From NCBI RefSeq assembly GCF_000374185.1, contig NZ_KB910518.1, forward strand, positions 5,784,886 to 5,848,885: 64,000 nucleotides of DNA. Reading direction: 5' to 3'. Positions 52,656-61,980 of the stretch are shown here, one piece after another. Source of the DNA: Paenibacillus sp. HW567. GTDB taxonomy: Bacteria > Bacillota > Bacilli > Paenibacillales > Paenibacillaceae. A program made the translations under genes and the position numbers. Each line of letters begins with the position of its first letter. Within the stretch, counting starts at the first letter, position 1. The notes under the pieces were generated by a model, which saw only the letters and a list, made by a program, of their open reading frames with translations, made no database searches and was not told where the DNA came from.

Positions 52656-54416
52656 CTACTCACCCGGACCAGGACGCAACCAAAGCGAAAAAGCCTCCGC
52701 CTCCTCCCCGCTGCCGCTTACCCGCAGCTTACCGTTATCTGTCAGCTCAAGCTGTGGACCAGATTCATCAGGTAACTGCTGAATATCCAGTGAAAATACC
52801 ATTGCCGCTTGCTGCAATGCCGTAAAATCAATTCTTTTCCTCGGCCCGGAATAGAGTATCAGCTCCACCAGGAGGAAATCCGCAGTCTTTTGAACCTCCC
52901 ATGTCCAGTTGCGCTGTGCCCCTGAATGTCCTGTAAACGCCGCGAACCATGTAGTGAGCATACACTCGACCTCTCCGATTCGGATCAGCGCCCCCTCCGC
53001 CGTAGAATCCGCAGCGATTCCCTCCAGATGGCCGCCAATTTCCAGCCGCAGCCGTAAATCTTCAGCTTCGATGGCGCCCCCGGTGGGGTCCAGATTGGGG
53101 TGGGTATCCCCGCCATTCGTGATAAAATCAATGCCAAACAGCAAATGCCCCTGATCCTGCTTCGCTTTGAAGCGGGCCGAGCAGAAATCATAACCGTCAT
53201 GCAGACAGCGAAGCTGAATATAGGCCGGCAAGCCGTTGTTATCTACGTATGCCAGCAGCGGTCTCCTCTGATTCCATAAATCGCTGGTTGTAAAAGATCC
53301 GACACTTACCTGCGGCGTCATAAAAGTAACCGCCCATTTGCCGCTCCCATCAGCCTCATTCCCTTCATAGCGCTGTCTGATTTCCTTTGTCCCCGGAACT
53401 GTGAAGGTATCCAGATAGGCCTTAGGACATTCGAAGCCGCTTCGATACCATTCTTCTTCATATGGAAGCTCCTCCCACTTATAAAACTTCACCCGCCCCT
53501 TAGTCGCCAGTTGCAAAAAAGCTTTGCTCTGATCATTGAGCAGCGTCTGATAACAACGGGAATGCGGCCCGGACCACTGCGCAGTAGCAGGATGATAATA
53601 CCCGGCAACCGTTCTCCAGGTCAGATTAATCAGCTCGTTGCTTAACGCCCTAACCCTGTCGTCTACCGTTGCAGCACGCAGCTTGGACAGCTCCAGGATG
53701 GCAATGTACGTGTAGACCGGGCTGTTGTATTCCTGAAAAGCCCCGCGTTGCATCGTGTAATCGTACAGCTTTTGCAACCGTTCCAGACCGTAGTCCGCAT
53801 AATCTCCCCGCCCCAATTGTTCACCGGCGATCCTTGTGACGAACGCTCCCAGAATGGCAATATTGGTGTAGTCCGGCCCCACATTCCGCTTGATAATCGC
53901 TTCGCAGGCATAGCTGATGGAGTGGATGACCTCCTGCCGTAGCGTCTCCGGGAACCGCTGGCTGTGGCGCGTCAGGCCCTGAACCAGCCGGCTGCCGCAG
54001 AAATCGGCCCAATTCCAGTCCGGCGGCGACATTTGCGCAAGCGGTTCTTCGTAGAACCAGGACCAGATGCCGAAGGTATCATGGCTGCGGTCCGTATCCT
54101 GAAGCGAAACCACTTGCCCGATAATGTCAAGAGCCCGCTGCTCATATGGGGGAAGCTCCGTATCCAGCAGCCCGAGCGCATACGACAGCGAATCCCGGGT
54201 GGAATGAATGAACTCTGCCTCCCGCAGCGTGGTATGATAGCCCGGGCTGCTGAACGGCGAGCGCAGCATGCGGACCTCCGGGTCATAGCGGGACTCCAGC
54301 GTATGCATTTTACGGATCAGCAGCCGCCGTTCGTCGATAGGTTCTTCATGCTTACTGGCTGTTTCCTCCCCGCCCGGTATTTCATGGGCATTGCTCCCCT
54401 CTGCGGTTTTCTTCAC
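52656..54416 (-). CDS. Unrecognised protein of a carbohydrate locus
   Basis: About 587 residues with no family I can name. There is no signal peptide, so it is cytoplasmic. The first half is helical with Trp/Tyr/Asp-rich motifs typical of (alpha/alpha)-barrel sugar enzymes: HDTFGIWSWFYEEPLAQMSPPDWNWADFCGSRLVQGL, VGPDYTNIAILGAFVTRIAG and AFQEYNSPVYTYIAILEL. The second half is beta-rich (LLFGIDFITNGGDTHPNLDPTGGAIEAEDLRLRLEIGG), like the C-terminal sheet domain of heparinase-type lyases. The frame opens at TTG 54446, but GTG 54416 has AGGAAG at good spacing. Neighbouring GH88/105 and GH3 genes suggest a glycan substrate. Confidence 0.7.
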   Translation of the reverse strand: MKKTAEGSNAHEIPGGEETASKHEEPIDERRLLIRKMHTLESRYDPEVRMLRSPFSSPGYHTTLREAEFIHSTRDSLSYALGLLDTELPPYEQRALDIIGQVVSLQDTDRSHDTFGIWSWFYEEPLAQMSPPDWNWADFCGSRLVQGLTRHSQRFPETLRQEVIHSISYACEAIIKRNVGPDYTNIAILGAFVTRIAGEQLGRGDYADYGLERLQKLYDYTMQRGAFQEYNSPVYTYIAILELSKLRAATVDDRVRALSNELINLTWRTVAGYYHPATAQWSGPHSRCYQTLLNDQSKAFLQLATKGRVKFYKWEELPYEEEWYRSGFECPKAYLDTFTVPGTKEIRQRYEGNEADGSGKWAVTFMTPQVSVGSFTTSDLWNQRRPLLAYVDNNGLPAYIQLRCLHDGYDFCSARFKAKQDQGHLLFGIDFITNGGDTHPNLDPTGGAIEAEDLRLRLEIGGHLEGIAADSTAEGALIRIGEVECMLTTWFAAFTGHSGAQRNWTWEVQKTADFLLVELILYSGPRKRIDFTALQQAAMVFSLDIQQLPDESGPQLELTDNGKLRVSGSGEEAEAFSLWLRPGPGE

Positions 54417-54478
54417 GATGATCTTCCTTTCCAATAAGGAGTTCAAAGCACACTTTTTATGTGAAACACGTATCCGAT

Positions 54479-54665
54479 AAGTGTATTTTCTGCAGCTAAG
54501 AGGAGGTGATATCCTGTTTTTTTAGCGATAAATGTATTCTGTGCAGTTAAAATTGGTAGATTGCCTTCAATTACCGAATTGCAGACTATTTAAGTGTACA
54601 GAGTGCAATTACGTCAGCATAAGCGCGAAAATAGGACTTTTTAGTTGTATCAAATACAGCTAGCG
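54479..54665. repeat. Dispersed repeat, TGTATT-TGCAGC type, copy 2
   Basis: Four units in one direction with TGTA-type anchors at 54482, 54533, 54595 and 54646. The spacings are 51, 62 and 51 bases. Units read GTGTATTTTCTGCAGCTAAG, AATGTATTCTGTGCAGTTAA, AAGTGTACAGAGTGCAATTA and TTGTATCAAATACAGCTAG. The region fills the gap between the GH88/105 stop and the start of the 52656-54416 gene. Nothing else is recognisable there. Confidence 0.65.
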
Positions 54666-54745
54666 CTTGGGCGCGAGCCTAGAAGAAGGATGGCCCGCCG
54701 TTCAACTGCGGCTCCACTCTACAGTTGGCTGTCTTTCAAATCCAG

Positions 54746-55786
54746 CTACAGTGCCTGTGTCAAAAGCTGCATCACCAGCCCCTGCCCGTATAGTGTCGGG
54801 TAGACGGCAATTTCATTGTAAGCCTCTGCCGAAGGCATAACCGGAGTGCCGCCGGATACCCCGCTTACTTCACCGTCCGCGGCAATGAGCGGCAGGATGG
54901 CCTTGACGGTCAGCTCTGCATTGTCCAGATAAGAAGGCTCCAGCATGCCGCACTTTACGCCCTTGATGAAGCCGCAGGCAATCCCTGCACTGCCCGAAGT
55001 CTCCTGCACAAAATCAGGTCTGTCCAGTACCGTATGCCACAGTCCGTTTGCCGCCTGATTGGACTGTAAACCCGCCGCAAGCGATGCATACCGGCTGTAC
55101 AGCTCGTCAGGAACTTCAGTCACACCTTGAAGCTCCGTCACAATCTGCGGAACCGCCAAGGTGATCCAGGCATTGGCACGCGCCCAGCGGACCGCCGACA
55201 TATGGTTCCCCTCGCGGCTGTTCCAGCCGTGGAAGAGCAACCCCGTTGCCGGGTCCTGCAGCAGCCGCAGGTGAAGCAAGGTCTGCTCCAGTGCCGCATC
55301 CGCCAAGCGTGCCTCTCTGGTCAATCCGGCCAGCCGCGCCAGGAACAGCCCTGCCATATATACCGTATCCGCCCATACCTGCTCCGGGAAGTCCACATTT
55401 TCGGTGACGGTATGCTCAAGTGCCCCTTCCCGCGTTTTGGGGGCAGCGCTTAGCATCCAATCTGCGGTAGACACGGCCTTTTGCAGCAACCACCGGTCTC
55501 CTGTCAGGCGATACAGCTCAGGGAAAAGGGCGAACGGAGCCAGGGAATTGATCACTTTTACCCCTTCGGCCTTGTGTTTGTTCCGGTTCACCCATCGCAG
55601 CAGATAATCAACTACCTTCCCCTGCCCGGAGACTGCGCCATATTCCAGCAAAGAAATCAAGCCAACCCCCGGGACCCAATCCCAGTGGCCGATATCCATC
55701 CCCCAATTCCCCTGATGCCGCTGCGCAATCATATATTGGAATAGCAGGTCCAGCCTTTCCTCCAGCATCCGCCTAGTGTTCACCAT
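54746..55786 (-). CDS. Glycoside hydrolase family 88/105 (unsaturated glucuronyl/rhamnogalacturonyl hydrolase)
   Basis: 346 residues with the (alpha/alpha)6-barrel pattern: NWGMDIGHWDWVPGVGLISLLEYG, VWADTVYMAGLFLARLAGLT (the ADT catalytic segment), LFHGWNSREGNHMSAVRWARANAW and ETSGSAGIACGFIKG. YteR/YesR relatives cleave the unsaturated uronic acid left by pectin or glycosaminoglycan lyases. There is no signal peptide, so it acts on imported oligosaccharides. It overlaps the GH3 stop by 14 bases, so it is the second gene of that operon. Confidence 0.9.
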   Translation of the reverse strand: MVNTRRMLEERLDLLFQYMIAQRHQGNWGMDIGHWDWVPGVGLISLLEYGAVSGQGKVVDYLLRWVNRNKHKAEGVKVINSLAPFALFPELYRLTGDRWLLQKAVSTADWMLSAAPKTREGALEHTVTENVDFPEQVWADTVYMAGLFLARLAGLTREARLADAALEQTLLHLRLLQDPATGLLFHGWNSREGNHMSAVRWARANAWITLAVPQIVTELQGVTEVPDELYSRYASLAAGLQSNQAANGLWHTVLDRPDFVQETSGSAGIACGFIKGVKCGMLEPSYLDNAELTVKAILPLIAADGEVSGVSGGTPVMPSAEAYNEIAVYPTLYGQGLVMQLLTQAL

Positions 55787-57506
55787 GCCGATGCCCCCTC
55801 GTACCAGAATAATCCCCCTGCGGGTCCGCCTTTACCGGAGACACTCCCTGAAAAGGAGCCTCGCCGAACAGCGCTTTGACCGTAAGCTCCACCGTCTCTT
55901 CATGCAGCGAATAAGCATTGACCAGCGCATCGAGGAAGGGCATATCCTGGAGTAAATACGGCGTGGCAAAAGAAACCCCGATCGGCCTGATCGTCTCCGC
56001 CTGCTGCATCGCCCAGATGGCTTTGGCCGCCTCGCCCACCGGACGGGCCGTGTTCATCATGCCGTGCAGAGGCAGGAAAAATGGCGCAAAAGTCGCATCC
56101 CACCGCATCCCCGACAGCTCCCATTTCCGCAGCGTATTCAGCGGCTCAAATTCATCCAGAATATCCACCTCCAGCCCTCTCGCCCGCAAAAGATCAACAA
56201 AAACATTCATCCGCTCATATTTGCGTCCTTCCGTCACCTTGTTCAGCAGAATGACCAGCACCCGGCGGGTCGTCTGCGGATTCAGAGGCAACAGCTCCCC
56301 CCGGTTGCGGACAAGCGTGATGCAGCGTTCTGCGAGAGTCCGGCTCAGTCTCCTTGCTTGCGTATCGAGCTTCAGCGGCAATTTGTCGTTCAGCAGCGGA
56401 ACAGCCTGCGGGTCGCGTCCTTCATCATCTATACCGTGCAGACCAAGTCTGACCTTCAGCTCCAAAATACGGCGGACACTGGCATCAAGCCGTTTCATTC
56501 GCACCGTGCCCTCTGCGATTGCTTTCTCCATGATCTCGAAATACTCCACACCCGGCCAGAGCAGCACATCCGTACCGCAGTTGAAGCAGTCCAGCATTCT
56601 TTTCTCATAATCGCCCCACACCAGAAATCCGCCCATATCCAGCGCATCCGACAGCACCACCCCCTGGAAGCCCATCCGCTCCCGCAGCAGTTCCGTTGTT
56701 ATGCGCTCCGATACCGTTGCCGGTACGGGATTTCTCCCCTGCACATCCCCCTCTATCCAAGGAAGGGCAATATGCCCGGTCATATACGACAGTACGCCCT
56801 GGTCAATCATCTGCCGGGACACCTGTCCGTAAGTGGCGAACCATTCCTCCTCCGACAAGCTATTCACCGTTGTAACGATATGCTGATCCCGGTAATCCAC
56901 CCCATCCCCCGGAAAATGCTTCGCACAAGCCGCAAGGCCATGCTCCTGCATTCCCCGCACCACCGCACCTGCCAGGCGTGCCGCCCGCTGGGCATCATCC
57001 CCCAGGCAGCGCGTAGTGATCACGGGATTCATCCAATTCAGCAAAAGATCCGTCCCCGGCGCCAGCGCCCAGGTGAACCCCGCCGCACGGCCTTCGAGCG
57101 CTGTAAATTTGCCATATTCGTAAGCCAGCGCCTCATCATCGGCAGCGGCTAGCGCGAGCAGCGGCGGAAAAGCAGTCAAGCTTTTAACCGCAGACCCCGC
57201 ACCGAATTCCAAATCCCCGGAGAACAAGAGCGGATACTTGCTGAGCTTCTGGAGCAGCCGCGTCCAGTCCCGGTATTCCTCCGCTTTGCCCGCAGCCTTC
57301 TGGATCACTTCCCCGCCGATAAAAAAGCTGCCCACCGGATATTTCTGCATATACACTTCAAGCGCCGCTTCATCATTCCCCTTGAACGGAAGCCTGCCCG
57401 CATGCTCCTGCATCGTTTGCCCAATCTTCTCCCTCAGGCTCATGGATGCAAGCGTGCGCTCCACCCAGTCCTGCTCTTCCCTCGTAAGTGGCCTCCGCAT
57501 GGACAC
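55773..57506 (-). CDS. Glycoside hydrolase family 3
   Basis: 577 residues. The catalytic TIM barrel has GLAACAKHFPGDGVDYRDQH and the nucleophile Asp in GVVLSDALDMGG. The shorter C-terminal domain (residues about 380-560) includes ERCITLVRNRGELLPLNP. KHFPGDG resembles the beta-N-acetylglucosaminidase (NagZ) subgroup more than beta-glucosidases, but specificity is not settled. It is cytoplasmic, and cotranscribed with the GH88/105 gene. The start is GTG 57506 or ATG 57500. Confidence 0.9.
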   Translation of the reverse strand: MSMRRPLTREEQDWVERTLASMSLREKIGQTMQEHAGRLPFKGNDEAALEVYMQKYPVGSFFIGGEVIQKAAGKAEEYRDWTRLLQKLSKYPLLFSGDLEFGAGSAVKSLTAFPPLLALAAADDEALAYEYGKFTALEGRAAGFTWALAPGTDLLLNWMNPVITTRCLGDDAQRAARLAGAVVRGMQEHGLAACAKHFPGDGVDYRDQHIVTTVNSLSEEEWFATYGQVSRQMIDQGVLSYMTGHIALPWIEGDVQGRNPVPATVSERITTELLRERMGFQGVVLSDALDMGGFLVWGDYEKRMLDCFNCGTDVLLWPGVEYFEIMEKAIAEGTVRMKRLDASVRRILELKVRLGLHGIDDEGRDPQAVPLLNDKLPLKLDTQARRLSRTLAERCITLVRNRGELLPLNPQTTRRVLVILLNKVTEGRKYERMNVFVDLLRARGLEVDILDEFEPLNTLRKWELSGMRWDATFAPFFLPLHGMMNTARPVGEAAKAIWAMQQAETIRPIGVSFATPYLLQDMPFLDALVNAYSLHEETVELTVKALFGEAPFQGVSPVKADPQGDYSGTRGHRHGEH

Positions 57507-57619
57507 AATTCCTCCCGATAGTTGTTTCTAAGCACAGTGTAACGAAAACTCCGGCTGCTCTAAATAAAGGCAGCTATAATGAAAGTTTGAAATTCTATAA
57601 AATTTCGATCCCCCTAAAT

Positions 57620-57637
57620 CCCCCTTAGCCAAGGGGG
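57620..57637. repeat. GC-rich hairpin upstream of GH3
   Basis: CCCCCTT (57620-57626) and AAGGGGG (57631-57637) form a 7-bp stem with an AGCC loop, preceded by CCCCCTAAAT. It lies about 115 bases upstream of the GH3 start. The function is unclear. The rest of 57507-58304 holds the two repeats listed next and no supported gene. Confidence 0.5.
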
Positions 57638-57771
57638 ACCCCAAGGGCCCCGGCCCTCTGGACACCCGGATGGCTGGCGTGGGCGGAGGGTTGGGCGCTC
57701 CCGGGCTGCTGTGTGCGGAGAGCGCTTCACCCCTGCGGGGCCGCTTTGGCTGTAGTCTGCCTGCCACAAAA

Positions 57772-57960
57772 GCAAGGGTACGCTATGCTGCCCCTAACCT
57801 TACATATGCGAAGGCACGCCTTGGCTGCTCCCCTGCATCTCATACTGCAAGGGCAAGCCACGCTGCCCCCAAACCTCACACATGCAAAGGCACGCCTTGG
57901 CTGCTCCCCTGCATCTCATACTGCAAGGGCAAGCCACGCTGCCCCCAACTGCATAGTCGC
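57772..57960. repeat. Tandem 76-bp repeat, about 2.5 copies
   Basis: A unit starting GCAAGGGCAAGCCACGCTGC begins at 57847 and 57923 (76 bases), and a diverged copy (GCAAGGGTACGCTATGCTGC) at 57772. AAGGCACGCCTTGGCTGCTC appears at 57811 and 57887. Copies 1 and 2 are almost identical, so the duplication is recent. The open frames through it are artefacts of the repeat. Confidence 0.85.
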
Positions 57961-57997
57961 CCGATACGGCTAGGCATAATCGAGTTGACATCTAAAT

Positions 57998-58183
57998 CTA
58001 TTGCAGAATGTGCAGCGGATTTTCTATTTTCCTGCCCTAAATATCAATCTACTGTATTTCATGCAGCAGATTTTCCGGAAACGGGCCTTTGGACGTCTCT
58101 CGGCTGCATTCCGCTGTAGAAAGTACAATCAAAACGAATTCCGCAGTGTTTGAATCAAATTCTGTTGCAGGAAATACAGTAGA
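57998..58183. repeat. Dispersed repeat, TGTATT-TGCAGC type, copy 3
   Basis: Two direct units start at 57999 and 58050 (51 bases apart), and two inverted units have TACA anchors at 58124 and 58175 (51 bases apart). TACTGTATTTCATGCAGCAG at 58050 is nearly complementary to the last inverted unit (TACTGTATTTCCTGCAACAG on the minus strand). The whole is a two-plus-two head-to-head arrangement, able to fold into a long hairpin, like the ACGGAC-type copies. Confidence 0.75.
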
Positions 58184-58189
58184 ATGGAG

Positions 58190-58213
58190 GAGCGCCCGCA
58201 ATGAAGGGCGCTC
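58190..58213. terminator. Candidate terminator of the GH39-like gene
   Basis: GAGCGCCC (58190-58197) and GGGCGCTC (58206-58213) form a perfect 8-bp stem with an 8-base loop, about 95 bases past the stop at 58305. Only short pyrimidine tracts follow on the minus strand. Confidence 0.55.
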
Positions 58214-58304
58214 ACTCCCATGATTATCCCCCCACCCGCCGTACCCCATAACAGACAGCGGGCGGGGGCAGAACTCATCGGCTGATATGCGCCGCAATCC
58301 CAGC

Positions 58305-61300
58305 TCAGAACAAGCTAATCCCCAGCATCTCGCTAAGCTTATTGTTCTCCTTGTTCATTTCCGGATACCTCCAGATGTCATTCACGAAGAAGCTGATCGT
58401 GAAATTGCCGGTGGTCGGAACCGTCCACTTGGGCGTGCCCTGGGCGCTGCTGTTGGCCGTCAGCGTAATCTCTTCTCCGGGCTGGATGACCATGTTGTTC
58501 GTGTCCGACCAGGAGACGACTCCGCCATTGACGGAGAAGGCGCCGCCGGTGATTTGTCCAAGTCCGGTCGAGGTATTCAGGGGCGTTGGGCGCACTCCGA
58601 TATTTTTTACCTTGGCCCAGAAGATCAAGGAATCCCCCAATTGCGGAGTGCTGTGGGCGGATGGAGTGCCGTCGCTGTTCACGATGTTCCAGCCGATATC
58701 CGTCACAATCATGTCTGCCATTGGAGCGGGAAGGGTCGGCTCATAGCCCTCAAATTCAAAGCCGTGTACCATAACCAGACCGTTAGTAGCTCTGAGCTCA
58801 ATCCGGTGCAGCCCGTATGCAAGGCCGGTCAGCTCGTAGACGATTCTGTTCTCACCCTCAAGACCCGCCTGAGGAATAACCACAGTCTCCTTATATTGCC
58901 CATCGACGTAGACTTCCGCACTGCCCATATTACTCTTAATATCCGATCTCCAGCGGACCCCGATTCCGGTAAAATTGAACATAGCCGTGGCATCCGGCGC
59001 ATATGTTACATGAGAAACTCCGTTGGGCGCTGTTGTGAAGCCGGTATAGTCGATATAAGCATGGTCATGCTCTGCGGTATACCAGGCCGATACAGGCACA
59101 TACGCCCCTTCTACCAGCTTGAAGTAATCAATATTCGCACCGTTCCCGCCAGAGGTGAAGGTGATCATGTTATAGCCCGGCTGGAGCGTGATGCCATACT
59201 GTCTCGCGGTAATATTAGCATTCCAGCTTCCGGTGGTGGGCAGGCTCACCGTAGATTGCTTTTGCCCGTTGACAAGGATATTCTTCTTCGAGTCCTGATT
59301 GGAAGCGTATGCAATAGTTAAAGTGTAGCTTCCGCCATGCTCCGAATAGAACCCCTGTATGGTCAGACCTCCGCCATGCGTCTGCTCTACAACCTTTCCG
59401 CCGGAGGCGCTGCTGTTGTTGCTGATTTTTAGCGGTGAAGCAAAGGCTGTGGCTTCCGCCTCAAATTTGGTCGGGTCTCCTGCGGCGTGCTGCGTAATCG
59501 GCATAGGCAGTGTAGTCGCTGATACCGCAGAGGTCAAAGGCGACACATTGCCGAAATCATCCACAGCCTGAACGGTGTAGCTGTATGCCGTTTCAGGAGC
59601 CACGGTATAGTCATTATAAAAGTTAATCCGTCCCGGAACCGTCATGATCGGCGTCGCCCCGCCATCCCGGTACACATTGTAGCTGACCACCCTGTCATTG
59701 TCGGTTGAAGCGCCCCACGTCAGCTTGATTTGCTCATGGCTTACTGTCGCCGCCACAGGACTTGTTGGAACAGTAGGTGCTACTGTCTCCAGCTTATCCA
59801 GAATATACTGGATGGTCTCACCCACTCCCAGAGTAACTGTCAGTGTAAGATCCGGTGTCGCTGTAAGCTGGACATTCGAGTGCGCGGCAGCGTAGGTATC
59901 GCCTGGACCGAAGACCTCTCCGGCATACGGGCCGCTGTCCGGCATCGTCACCCGCACCTGCATTGTCACCGGCTGCGTTTCGAAATTTACGAAATTCAGC
60001 AATATTTTATCTGAAGAAGCCCCTATCGTTGAGGTTCCCAGCGCCGAGGTGTCTACTGCGCGGAAATAAGCTTTTTTCCCGTTCAGGGCAGATGGATTTA
60101 GAACCTCGTAGCTGAGTGGACGGCCATGCGTTGCATATGCGGCGGCCAGCCTGCGGAACGTCTTCAGCCGCGTCTCGCCCTGCTCGTTGCTGTTCGCAGG
60201 AACCGCCACCGTATCCTCGAACGGGTGGGTGTTCCAGTTGATGCCGGAAGCGAATAGCCCGAACTCTGTCCCGTCATTGAAGAAAGCCGCATGCTGCATA
60301 ATATGGTCCACATAGCCGATATCCCCGCGCAGCTCCCGGTCAAAAGCAGAAGCGAATCTATACGCATACGTGCCGTATTTCGTATTGTCGGAATGGTTGT
60401 CGTTGCTGCCGGTCTCGCTCATTGCCATCTTTTTGCCGAAGCCTTCGTCCGCTCCGCCGTACACCCGCAGATTCTCATACAGGCTGCCGCCCGGCAGCGG
60501 CTGTACGCCTGTTCCGCCATAGCTGTGTCCGTTCGTCACATCTGAAAGCGCTTCAATTTCTTCGCGCTGTGCGGCATCCCGCTCCCAACCGTCGGGGATT
60601 CCGTTGTACGGCCAATAGGCCCAGCCGGGCGCCACAATTTTCAGATAAGATTGGCTATTCGTCTGCCGCTCCTCATCCATCAGCTCATGAATCGCCAATA
60701 TAGATTTCTGGGACCATCCGAACAATCCCGGCTCGTTGCCCGATTCCGCATACTGGTACAAGTCACCGAATTTGCTGACGAATGCGGCATAGTTGCTTCT
60801 GAGAGCGGCACTGACCGTTCCGTTCAACAGATCGGCATTGCTCTTCCAGTTGCCTCCGATAATATTCATCATCGGTTCCAGATTCAGGTCACGCAGCGTA
60901 GCCAGATAGTTCCGCCCTTGCGGGTCCCAGCCCGCGCTTGTATCCGACCAGAAGGAGGTCCGCATCCAGTTGCCGCTGTAGGCAATCCCCATCCATTTGA
61001 TCATGGGCGCAAGATGGCGGATCGCGTTCTCGTCATATTTGAAGGTGGAGGCGGCAAGGGTCGTTCCCAGATGGACGTATCGTCCATGTATCGGCTCCTC
61101 TGCCTGATGATTCAGGGCCTCCAGCTTGAAGTAATCCCACTCGAACCATAGATACTGGTCGCCGTCATAGCCGGGAGACTCCGGGTCAGCGTACAAGCCG
61201 CGGTCAACTACGAGTTGAAGCTCATTTTCGCCAACATGGAGCTGTTCTTTGGGAATAAACAGCCTATAGGTTTGTCTCCATGTACGCTCCAGGGTGACCT

Positions 61301-61820
61301 CCCCGTTATTCAGGCCGGTAATTTGAAGCAGTCCGCTTATGAGACCGTTGGTGAACACAGCAAGCTGGGGAATGGCGGTGCTGGCATCAATGACCTTGAT
61401 GCTGAATTCCGCCCCATACTGTGGAACCGCTTCCAAATCAAATGAAAGATAAACGCTTCCGTTCACGCTCGCCTTCATGCCTTTGGAGACTGTATTCCAG
61501 CTCTCAGAGGGCAGCGGCAGGGCCAGGTCGCTGTACACATTATTGAACACTGTAAATTCCGCAGAGCTGTTATCCGGCTCACCCACCTGCCATAACAAGC
61601 CTGCCGGTTCATAGACAGTAGTTGTTACCGATGGCGATGGCGTTTCTCCGTAGACCAGGCTGGAGACCTGCTCCGGCGCTACAGCGGAAGGTGCAATTTC
61701 CTGCTTAACGGCTGCTGCAGCCGGGGGATCAGCCGATACAATACGTTCAGTCGGCATGAGACAAGACATCACTACTAGTACTAGGATAAGCAGCACACTT
61801 GTACTTTTTTGAATTCGCAC
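58305..61820 (-). CDS. Secreted multidomain GH39-like glycoside hydrolase
   Basis: About 1171 residues. A signal peptide (VLLILVLVVMSCLMPTERIVSA) is followed by a beta-sandwich region (about 70-240). A TIM-barrel-like catalytic region contains YQYAESGNEPGLFGWS (NEP, likely acid/base) and KKMAMSETGSNDN (likely nucleophile). Then come a beta domain, a fibronectin type III domain (APTVPTSPVAATVSHEQIKLTWGASTDNDRVVSYNVYRDGG), CBM6/35-like modules (AGDPTKFEAEATAFASPLKI; VSAWYTAEHDHAYIDYTGF) and a C-terminal CARDB-type domain (MIVTDIGWNIVNSDG). GTG 61820 has GAGGG upstream. It probably depolymerises an extracellular glycan; the family assignment is by motif only. The binding protein and permease genes upstream fit uptake of the products. 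Confidence 0.8.
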   Translation of the reverse strand: MRIQKSTSVLLILVLVVMSCLMPTERIVSADPPAAAAVKQEIAPSAVAPEQVSSLVYGETPSPSVTTTVYEPAGLLWQVGEPDNSSAEFTVFNNVYSDLALPLPSESWNTVSKGMKASVNGSVYLSFDLEAVPQYGAEFSIKVIDASTAIPQLAVFTNGLISGLLQITGLNNGEVTLERTWRQTYRLFIPKEQLHVGENELQLVVDRGLYADPESPGYDGDQYLWFEWDYFKLEALNHQAEEPIHGRYVHLGTTLAASTFKYDENAIRHLAPMIKWMGIAYSGNWMRTSFWSDTSAGWDPQGRNYLATLRDLNLEPMMNIIGGNWKSNADLLNGTVSAALRSNYAAFVSKFGDLYQYAESGNEPGLFGWSQKSILAIHELMDEERQTNSQSYLKIVAPGWAYWPYNGIPDGWERDAAQREEIEALSDVTNGHSYGGTGVQPLPGGSLYENLRVYGGADEGFGKKMAMSETGSNDNHSDNTKYGTYAYRFASAFDRELRGDIGYVDHIMQHAAFFNDGTEFGLFASGINWNTHPFEDTVAVPANSNEQGETRLKTFRRLAAAYATHGRPLSYEVLNPSALNGKKAYFRAVDTSALGTSTIGASSDKILLNFVNFETQPVTMQVRVTMPDSGPYAGEVFGPGDTYAAAHSNVQLTATPDLTLTVTLGVGETIQYILDKLETVAPTVPTSPVAATVSHEQIKLTWGASTDNDRVVSYNVYRDGGATPIMTVPGRINFYNDYTVAPETAYSYTVQAVDDFGNVSPLTSAVSATTLPMPITQHAAGDPTKFEAEATAFASPLKISNNSSASGGKVVEQTHGGGLTIQGFYSEHGGSYTLTIAYASNQDSKKNILVNGQKQSTVSLPTTGSWNANITARQYGITLQPGYNMITFTSGGNGANIDYFKLVEGAYVPVSAWYTAEHDHAYIDYTGFTTAPNGVSHVTYAPDATAMFNFTGIGVRWRSDIKSNMGSAEVYVDGQYKETVVIPQAGLEGENRIVYELTGLAYGLHRIELRATNGLVMVHGFEFEGYEPTLPAPMADMIVTDIGWNIVNSDGTPSAHSTPQLGDSLIFWAKVKNIGVRPTPLNTSTGLGQITGGAFSVNGGVVSWSDTNNMVIQPGEEITLTANSSAQGTPKWTVPTTGNFTISFFVNDIWRYPEMNKENNKLSEMLGISLF

Positions 61821-61980
61821 ATTAACACCCTCTTCTATTAAGAATAGAAACAGGGCCCCCAATTGCTAATTCGGCGAATGGGAATACCCGACATCCAGGC
61901 AGCGGCCATTGCAGGTTGAACTTAAGGAGGCAGGAGGCGGCTATCTATGCGGATATCGGGTCTGCTAATACTTTAATTAC

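Noticed and set aside
57670..58119. Plus-strand ORF through the 76-bp repeats
   Set aside because: The frame is created by tandem duplication and reads low-complexity residues. It runs into the 57998 repeat and has no usable ribosome binding site.
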